Of a stretch of DNA of 64,000 nt, positions 56,655 to 64,000 are shown piece after piece (positions within the stretch are counted from its first letter, which is position 1; each line of letters opens with the position of its first letter). The stretch is taken from the NCBI GenBank assembly GCA_963971535.1, contig OZ020585.1, positions 151,964,103-152,028,102 on the forward strand, given 5' to 3'. Source of the DNA: Notolepis coatsorum (lineage: Eukaryota > Chordata > Actinopteri > Aulopiformes > Paralepididae). Below the pieces are notes generated by a model. It was not told the origin of the DNA. It searched no databases and was given only the letters and a program-made list of their open reading frames with translations. The position numbers and the translations under genes were made by a program.

Positions 56655-58171
56655 TGTGGTATATTATCTAAAATAAAACATGATTTTCCCCTATTCTACA
56701 CTACTGGACGATGTTTGCTGTAAGTGGTAAAAAGGAAGCCTTTAGTTGTATTTTTATATCTCCACAAAAACATATTGCAAAAGGTTAAAAGCATGCTAAA
56801 TATTCAACAGATTATCTTAGGAAAAATAACTAATCATTACAAATGGATATGCTAGATAATATCAAATAGAATAAAATATAATATTGGAGGATACTGAAGT
56901 GGGCACAAGAGACCAATGGAGCAAAACTGTAGTTCAGTTAGACAGGAACACTGGTCACTTTAGCTGATAAGGTAACTTAGAGCAGATACTAAAACGGATT
57001 ATGAAACCACTTTAAATCAGGTTCTGTCAGCTTGACCTCGATAGAGTGTGATGGATACGTTTGGTTGCTATAGGAACGTACTGGGAAGAGGGGTTTATGA
57101 CCAGCCTCAAATGAGAATCCAAGAAACAGACTCGCTGCTAAAAGCCACATGTAGATTTTCCCTCCATTTTTGGGAGACAAAGAGAAAGGCTGAATATTGG
57201 ATCAAACACTGGCATACCCACTAAAAACATTAATAAAATAGGAGAACCATATCATTGTTAAAGAAATAAGATTCTAGTTAATTTAGAAATAATATTTAAA
57301 ACTATTACTAGCGGGAAAACCAAGTTAAACAAAATAGTGTGTTTAGAACTTAAAACAGACTGCAAAAGTAGGTTAGCCTACACCTAGAAAAAAGACAAAT
57401 AAGTAAGCAATAGATTGGAATATTCAAATACTTCTTATATTAAATTAAGGACTCAATTAGGATAAAATATGTTTAAAACATACTAGGAACATTGGGTAAA
57501 GACTGACATAGAAGGTTTAGATAAACTAGAGAGTAATATCTAGGTTTCAAGATACAAAAAAATAGACAAAACCATATTTAAAGCATCCTGTCAAACTTAT
57601 ATGGCTTAAATTCCAACGGACGAAACCCTCCTCTGGGACATTCAAATCAACCCCTAGGTGGTGTTATCTTGAAACCAGAGACCCAAAATGGCCGCCGACT
57701 AGAATTCTATTGGCCAAAAGCAAACCAAGCCTTCTAGCCCCTGCGTCATCCGAGAGGTGGGGCTTAGGTTTTTTAAACAGCGAACCCGCCGAGAGACAGG
57801 AAAACAGATGAAACGGACCAGAGACGAATGGACCACACGGTGGACGAGAGACACCATACCCCTGCAACCTGAGACGAATCCAGAAAAGAGCATCCAGACT
57901 CCAGCAGACAACTGCAGATTAGCTAGAAATAATTGGAGTATCTGTTGATAATCTTTTTGATTCGTTTTGATCATCCTGAAGTCGACTTTGTCCTAGGAGC
58001 GGCTTTAGAATCCAACATTAGTATAATAGGCGTTGCTTTGTAATAAACGCTATATTCTGATTTGAGCTTTTTGTCCGTCTGAAGATTATTCAACCGCCGT
58101 CTTTTTACCGGGTCCACACCAAGAGTAATTACATAGAAACAACGCAGAGTACTCTCCTAGAATTATAGTAT
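56655..58171 (+). repeat. Element B 3' LTR (1517 bp)
   Basis: Matches the 5' LTR at roughly 98-99%, without the hAT insert. The last matching base is 58,171; the natural end may lie a few bases further (ACCTCA). Confidence 0.88.
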
Positions 58172-58888
58172 ACCTCACGGGCCTCAAAATACAGTCTCAG
58201 CCAATCACATCGATTTTTGTACAGTTGGTTAGCTCCACTCCATTGCGAATTAAAAGGTAGCCAGCCAGCACAGCCCGTATTAGCTAGCTACAGTTGCTAG
58301 GTAGCCAACTGAAGAACGGTAGCTAGCTAACGTTAGCCAACAGCTGCAAACATGAACGGCAATGATGTTATGAGCTATCTGTAGCTAGCCAGCTAGATAA
58401 CGTTAGACAATGCCTTGTGTATTAAACTAAAGGGAATAGTTTACTGGGCCATTTTGTTTAATGCTTCAGTGATGTTAAAAGAGGAGCTGCACGTTTGCTA
58501 TCTTCGGTGCAAATGAGACGGGTCTGTGAGGGGGAGGGGCTATGAGGGCACTGCGAGCAGCGTGTTTGTGCGTCAACAATTTGTTGTAGGAGAGAAGACA
58601 GCGAGGCTTGAAGGCTAATCTTAACCAATCTAAAATCAGCATTAAATGTAAGAATGTCAAGCTCACGTTTGATTGGTTAGAATGGTCACTGTCAACTCAC
58701 AATGCAGTAACATACTGAGTGTACAAACTAGCGAATGGACAGAGAAAGGGACGTTCGGGGAGGGGGGGAGGAGGTCACACCAGAACAATAATTTTAACTC
58801 GCACAAATGCTCGCAATTATATTTTGAGGTCGCACAGATACAATTTCGGGAGCATATGCGACCAATTCGGTCTCAATTTCGAGCCCTG
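58172..58888. other. hAT-derived sequence, right part
   Basis: Non-coding. It ends in the hAT terminal repeat at 58,876-58,888. It is rich in TAGCTAGC-type words near 58,270-58,400. Confidence 0.55.
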
Positions 58889-59049
58889 TTGAACGATAGA
58901 TAGTTGATGTCAAATGGGCCATAGTATTGTACCCATAGCTATAATATAGAATATATATATAGCCCTGTAAACACCGCCACTTATTCCTATCTTTTACAGC
59001 ATTGGCGTGGTAGGAACTAAGATGCTCTAGGCCTCCGGCGCTGAATGAA
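58889..59049. mobile_element. piggyBac-like element (P5), right half
   Basis: Matches P6 in reverse (the sequence around TTGAACGATAGATA). It ends at TTAA (59,050-59,053) with a degraded terminal repeat. Confidence 0.75.
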
Positions 59050-59053
59050 TTAA

Positions 59054-59844
59054 CACTTTGGACGCCACCGCGATATGCGTGATGTGTTGTTAAAAGCGCA
59101 ACACTGTAATATATAGGAATACGTGGCAGTGTTTGCAGGGCTATAAATATATTCTATATTATAGCTATGGATAAAATACTATGGCCCATTTGACATCGAG
59201 TATCTATCGTTCAATATGAGAAAAAGAAAAAAAAATTTCAACCATACGTTCCCGTTTTATACCGTGGTGAATATGACTATAGTTTTAGAATAATCATGTC
59301 TAATCCCAGAAAATTACGCTATGCAGCAATACGTGCACTTCACTAAAAACGTTGTCACGTTTTCGCTTTGATCATCACCAACGGTACACATTGTGGAGTA
59401 AAATACACACATATATTGTGATTGAAGTGAAATCCTGGTTGGATCACAGCAGGATTGATACCATAATAGGCCTTACCTTCACTAGGATGTAACCCAAAAA
59501 GGATATTCCAATTATCTGATCGCGAGTCCCAGTATTGGTGTCGATCGTGTCGCCAACATAATCCACCACACATCATGGACCAGGAGCGATTCACGTTTCT
59601 CAATCCGATCGAAATCCGACTGGAGACCTCTGATCGAGCCACAGGCCAAGCTCGATACTGCCACCTGCGTGGATGCGGCCGGTATTGCACATTGGCATTC
59701 TCAAAATGATTCCCCATGTTAACCCAGATGTCCGTGTGTCTGTAATGAATGGAAATATTGAATAAAATAAATAACGATGAAAACCCGAGGATACTCGGGT
59801 CTGGCACTGAATGTTCGGCGAGTTGATTGCATTTTCTTCTTTTC
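59054..59844. mobile_element. piggyBac-like element (P6)
   Basis: Starts CACTTTGGACGCC after TTAA (59,050-59,053). The right end lies near TTAA (59,845-59,848), with a weak terminal repeat. It is related to P5 in reverse. No transposase. Confidence 0.75.
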
Positions 59845-59942
59845 TTAACACATTGAGTGCCATGCCCCTTCCGGGAAGTGACCCCTTCCTTACCGTCCAT
59901 TAACGTTGTAGAGCTAAACCTATATTTTATAGTATAGCTATG

Positions 59943-60599
59943 TGTTAGGATCGAGGGTGATGATAAGGTGAGGAGAGCACAATTGCAGAGAAGGATGAGG
60001 AAACCGAGACAGAGACGAAGGGTGATACTTAAATAAAGGGCACTTTACTGACACAAAACCAAAATACAAAACAAACAAAAGGCACTGACTCAGATACTAA
60101 CAAACAGCGAGTGAAAACAAGAAAATGACAGGGGTAGACATGCATGAACTCACTTGACATCAAAGGAACAAGGGAACGACACAGGGAGAACGCAGAGACA
60201 ATGACGCCACAATAACTCTACCAACCAACAAACAATATATACTGAGACCAATTAACAATCACCACAGCTGGGGAGAGACAGGCACAGAACAAAACAAACA
60301 ATCAACCACTAGACAATAAGCAATACACCAAACAACACTAACCAGGGAAACCAATTCACACCAGGTTCAACAATAACACACACAGTGACATCCCATTAAT
60401 TATCCCATTAATTAAAGTAAGCATGTGAGTTATCAAGGGTAGAATCAGTGTCTGAACCAACTGGCTCATCTGGCCACAAGAGGGAGGTAGAGGACCACTG
60501 TCAGGAGGTAGGGAACCAGTGTCAGGAGGTAGGGGACCAGGTATGCGACCATTGTCAGGAGGGAGAAAATGTTCACTGTTATTCCCTGGGAATGTTACA
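59943..60599. repeat. Solo LTR with 6-bp target duplication
   Basis: 657 bp starting TGTTAGGATC and ending GAATGTTACA, flanked by GCTATG at 59,937-59,942 and 60,600-60,605. It contains AATAAA (near 60,030) and a short tandem GTCAGGAGGTAGGG repeat (60,490-60,540). Confidence 0.87.
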
Positions 60600-61256
60600 G
60601 CTATGGGTCTAATAACGCCGTCGAGTCTCAGTGAATTGCTTCTGGTCAACGTGCAAAAAACGGATAATTTTTTCATCTGTACATTTCCGTTTTATACCGT
60701 TTTGAATATGAATATAGTTTGGTTGCTTCTGAGTAATTCTAGGGAAAAGTCCCGAAAACAGCGTTTTTGTGTAATTCAATAAACACGTTGACATTTTTCG
60801 CCTGATTATCAGATCGTCCTGAAATCAATGCTAGATCATCATTTGTATCCTTCCTCGTGCAAGCATGCGATGTGGTTTAGACCCCCCCCCCCCTCCTGCA
60901 ACCCAACGGCAAACAGCCATACACATAAAACACAGATAGCTTCAATAGTGGTAGAAATAAATATCAGATCAACGCAAGCTTTCATATATAGTATTCTTAC
61001 CTGGTCTCTGATGTAATGCAAAAAAAAGGAATTCAATTATCTGATCGCCATTCCAGCTATCCACAGCGATCCTCTCTCCGACGTTGTTGGGCATTGCACT
61101 TCAACGGGTAGGCGGGGTCAGTAGTCCAAACCATCCCTACAAGCGTGTGTTTTGCCGGAGAGTTTAGGACCTGCCCCCACGCCGCAGCTCGGTAGAGAAA
61201 AGAAACGAACCTGTTTCTAACGGGGTGCAATAATGGCTGAAGGCGTTAGCGGGCGG

Positions 61257-62004
61257 CAGGGACGTGCACAGGATTTTAGAGGGGCAGGTGCTCAAAGGCT
61301 GAAAAGGGCACTACACTTGTGTGTATATATTAACCGAGCGCGCATAGCGCGCAAGCGCGATTTTTAAGGGCCCTTTTCGGGCGGGGGACCCCCTTTTTAT
61401 GCTTTTTGGGGGGTTTTGGTGATCAAATATTGAATATTGAACTATAATAATCAGTGCAGGAGCTCACTTATCCTTGAAAGACACTTTTATCACTGACTTA
61501 AAAGGCCCATACATCTCCATAAATGTTCAGGGGGGAGGGAATAAGTGCTTACCCTACAGACCCCAAGAAGTGCTGTATATTCTGTATTGTTTAATATAAA
61601 TGCATTTTTTATTCCAATCCCGATTTGTATTTGAGATTCCCAAATCCCATTGGACTTGACTTCTTCGTGTCCCTCAGTGAGTGTAATACCAGCATTCAAC
61701 TGTATGCGCCACAGCGGTTTCTATCATCATCATCACCACCCACGCTATGCATAAAATATATAGGTCCGTGGAGAGGCACGCTGAGGAGGCCGTGCAAACT
61801 GCAATGGAATATGGGGCATCTCTCTCTCTTTACCTAATATTTTGATTATATCCTGAAATTCTTCAGTTGGAAGGGCAGTCTATATGGGTAACGGTAAAAA
61901 AAAAAAAAAAAAAAATTATTTTTATCAAAAAAGGCACTTTTTTGATGAGGCTCAAAAAGGCAGGTGCTCAGGCACCCCTTGGCCTCTATGTGTGCACGTG
62001 CCTG
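61257..62004. mobile_element. hAT-type non-autonomous element with 8-bp duplication
   Basis: 748 bp from CAGGGACGTGCACA to the inverted TGTGCACGTGCCTG. The flanks GCGGGCGG (61,249-61,256) and GCGGGCAG (62,005-62,012) differ at one base. It has no transposase. An A-run lies at 61,896-61,914. Confidence 0.85.
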
Positions 62005-62393
62005 GCGGGCAGTATAAGACCATCTGCCAGCTCAGACACACTCAGTACAGCATGCACAAGGTGCCCCGCTGAATTATGAATGGCAATAGCGAATAAAATA
62101 AATACCGTGAGAAAAACATTGATCTACGTTTCCGGCACTCAATGATCGGGTGACAGAAACGTAGTTATATTATCGTATAGCTTACGCTCTGCACTCTAGT
62201 GGAACCACATCCCTTATCAATCTAATACTGAATAATTTTCTCCACGTGTACACACCCATCCGCCTGGCCACACCCACATCCGCTCCTCTACATAAGCGGG
62301 GTCGTGGCCATACTAACAGCTCCTTCCCTATTTTCACCACCGTAGAAGTGACTGTATACACCACTTTGAGTTTAGTGCCGAAATAGGAGCTAC

Positions 62394-63611
62394 GTGGACA
62401 TTGTATCTTATTTTTCTCTCTCTTGTTTTACGAGAAAAGATGGCCTGGTTCCGGCCCTGGTTCCCCCGCCAGTGGACAGTCGGCCGACAGCTCCTCTGGT
62501 GGCAGGGGATTTGCGACGCAGACTCTTTGCCTCAGCTTGCTCTCGTCGTAAGGCGGCGAGCAGCAGGGGCGAACGGCCTGGCTTTGATGTTGTGCTGGAG
62601 CCGGACGAGAGTTCTCTTGCCTCGTCTCCATTTTCGATGGAGACTGAGGATTACATGGAGGGGGCGAGAGCTCTCTTGTTCGAAGCCCCAGTAGAGACGT
62701 ATCACTCTCCCCCTCGGGGAGTGGCAGGGAGTGTTGCGTCTCCTTGGGGTCCCTTGTACTCCAGGGTTGGGTTAGAACCTCCGACCCCGAGACAAGATGC
62801 CCAGCTATCTGCCGTGTCGGATGGTGGCGCCCGTGGCAGCCTCCCGTACGTGAGGGACGCGAGTGACGTGGAGGGAGGTACGCAAGGGGAGTTGCTTGCC
62901 TTGTTCCCCGAGCTCATGGCAACCGCAGCAGCCGCTAATGGCGTTGCATTGCCGCAGCCACTGCCAGCACCTGTTCCTGATGACATGATAGGTCATCTCT
63001 GGCAACATCGTCCAGTGAGAGAGACGGGCGTTGTCTGCCCATTCTTCCCAGCAATGGAGGCCTACGTGACACAGGGACGGGTAATCTCCCGCATTGTTGG
63101 CCTTACCCCCGCCTACGTGCCAGTCACGCGGGTGGTGGGTTTGGTCCAGGGGCTAAAGGATGGGGTGCCTCGGCTTGATAGCCCGATGGCATCCATACTT
63201 TGTCCCGAAATGGTGTGGGAGCCGTTGAGAAAGCCGGTTCCCCAAGGGACATCGGCTAGGCAGTTGGCTAATTGGAGTTACCAGGTGTACATCGCCGTGA
63301 CTCAGAGCCTAGCTGCGACCTCCAACATTGCGCAGCTAGCGCGCTACATGTTGGGGCTGATGGCGGGCGGGTCGGTATTGGATGACCATCAACGATACCT
63401 TCACGCCCAGGCGGCTGGAGCCATCCTGCACCTAACCCAGCTGCAGGCGATAGCCGCCGGGAAGGAGCACTCCCTGGCCACTCTCTCCCAGCGCCACCTT
63501 TGGCTGGAGCAGGCGTGGGTGCCGGAACAGAGGAGGATTCCGCTGCTCACGGCCCCCCTCTCCGATGCTGGGCTATTTGGGTCGGCCATGCAACAGATGC
63601 CGGCTGCCTGA
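62394..63611 (+). pseudogene. DIRS Gag-like protein
   Basis: The open frame starts at a GTG (62,394); the first in-frame ATG is at 62,637 (residue 82). It is acidic near residue 70-90, then has a long hydrophobic and helical body with segments typical of fish DIRS Gag (WSYQVYIAVTQSLAATSNIA, LLTAPLSDAGLFGSAM). A TGA stops it at 63,609-63,611, although similar residues (EMEEERSVLQ) follow in the same frame. The very basic tail (63,670-63,912) is in another frame. So either the copy is broken by a stop and a shift or recoding is used. The broken reading is simpler. Confidence 0.7.
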
Positions 63612-63659
63612 AGGGAGATGGAGGAGGAGCGCTCCGTGCTCCAACCCCATTGCACCTGA

Positions 63660-63912
63660 TGCCACCGGTGATGTCCGGAAGAAGCAACGCCGGCAGAGGA
63701 CCGCAACCGTTGCCTCCGCCACCACCGCCGCCGCTGCTGGACCTTCGGCGAAGAAGGCCAGGAGTGGAGGGAGTGCCTCGTCCGCTGCAGCCAGCCGCAC
63801 CACGCCCGGAGGTAACGGTAGGGATCGTCGTGACCAGGCTCCCCAGAACCGTTCCTCCGGGCCGGATCCCCGTGGGGGCAAACAGCGCTCTGCACGCGGC
63901 AGGCGCCGATAG
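63660..63912 (+). pseudogene. DIRS Gag basic C-terminal tail (shifted frame)
   Basis: A frame rich in Lys, Arg, Ala and Ser (RKKQRRQR near the start, RGRRR at the end) that fits the nucleic-acid-binding tail of DIRS Gag. It is out of frame with 62,394-63,611. Confidence 0.55.
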
Positions 63913-64000
63913 TGACTCCCCTGTTTACCCCTGTCCCCCCCCCCCCCCCCAACATATGATTTTGTTATTAAATAAAAAAGTCCCTCCTGGTGAGGGACTG

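Larger units (their letters stand above)
45172..58171 (+). mobile_element. LTR element B: gag-only, intron-like leader, about 11.1 kb without insert
   Basis: Two LTRs of about 1.51 kb (5' at 45,172-48,558 including a hAT insert; 3' at 56,655-58,171). The internal part is 8.1 kb: splice donor, 54-bp tandem repeats, CT-rich tract, RNA fold, splice acceptor, Gag-like frame, then about 2 kb of non-coding sequence and a purine tract. It shares this layout and the Gag-like protein with element A. I see no RT, integrase or protease. The exact LTR end, primer site and target duplication could not be fixed. Confidence 0.8.
43818..58888. mobile_element. hAT-bounded segment (15.1 kb, mostly nested insertions)
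   Basis: The left end CAGGGCTCGAAAT (43,818-43,830) and right end ATTTCGAGCCCTG (58,876-58,888) are a perfect 13-bp inverted repeat of hAT type. It splits P5. Inside are a SINE (43,881-44,349) and LTR element B (45,172-58,171), leaving about 1.6 kb of hAT-derived sequence without a transposase frame. The left half may include a further element starting at about 44,516 (GGCATGTGCCGGTA). Confidence 0.78.
59849..62150. mobile_element. piggyBac-like element (P7), with solo LTR and hAT inserts
   Basis: Starts CACATTGAGTGCC right after TTAA. The original sequence is at 59,849-59,942, 60,606-61,256 and 62,013-about 62,150, related to P2 and P3 (the block at 60,680-60,720, ACATTTCCGTTTTATACCG). The right end is not sharp. 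Confidence 0.72.
62151..64000 (+). mobile_element. Second DIRS-type element, 5' part (runs off the window)
   Basis: The 5' region from about 62,150 (CGTAGTTATATTATCG) leads to a DIRS Gag frame. After it come a C-run (63,938-63,950), AATAAA and an 8-bp hairpin (63,979-63,999). The pol region, if present, lies beyond the window. Confidence 0.65.

Noticed and set aside
45172..58171. Target duplication for element B
   Set aside because: The flanks (…GCTAG before, ACCTC or CGGGC after) do not match under any LTR end I tried.

Overview
This window reads as repeat-rich, intergenic chromosomal DNA from a vertebrate, most likely a ray-finned fish. BEL/Pao and DIRS retrotransposons, L2/CR1-type LINEs, tRNA-derived SINEs with an L2-like tail, piggyBac-like TTAA elements and hAT elements occur together, which is a teleost-like mix. 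I found no convincing host protein-coding gene, no tRNA or rRNA gene and no CRISPR array. Almost every supportable feature is a transposable element or a remnant of one, and many are nested.

Layout. 1-13,899: two BEL/Pao LTR retrotransposons on the minus strand, one inserted into the pol gene of the other with a 5-bp target duplication. 13,900-16,590: a LINE into which both the outer Pao element and an L2 LINE have inserted, followed by a second LINE-tailed element holding an open frame with a membrane segment and a coiled coil. 16,591-about 19,990: a decayed DIRS element (RT, RNase H, tyrosine recombinase). 20,908-22,098: a 5'-truncated L2 LINE. 22,106-30,819: LTR element A. 30,820-43,000: LINE fragments, SINEs, piggyBac-like elements, a GA/CT hairpin and a probable solo LTR. 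43,008-59,053: a piggyBac-like element split by a hAT-bounded segment that itself holds a SINE and LTR element B (45,172-58,171). 59,054-62,150: two more piggyBac-like copies, one containing a solo LTR and a hAT element. 62,150-64,000: the 5' part of a second DIRS element with its gag.

The most unusual content is LTR family A/B. The two copies share a layout: a long LTR, a consensus 5' splice donor just after it, a leader of 4.5-5.3 kb with a long CT-rich tract, a three-helix RNA fold whose stems differ in sequence but stay paired, a strong 3' splice acceptor, then a zinc-knuckle Gag-like frame. I recognise no pol in either copy. Both look non-autonomous, and the frame in each is broken by one stop codon.

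All coordinates of insertions rest on direct repeats and terminal repeats read by eye. Family names for LINEs and hATs are by motif recognition only. No database search was possible.
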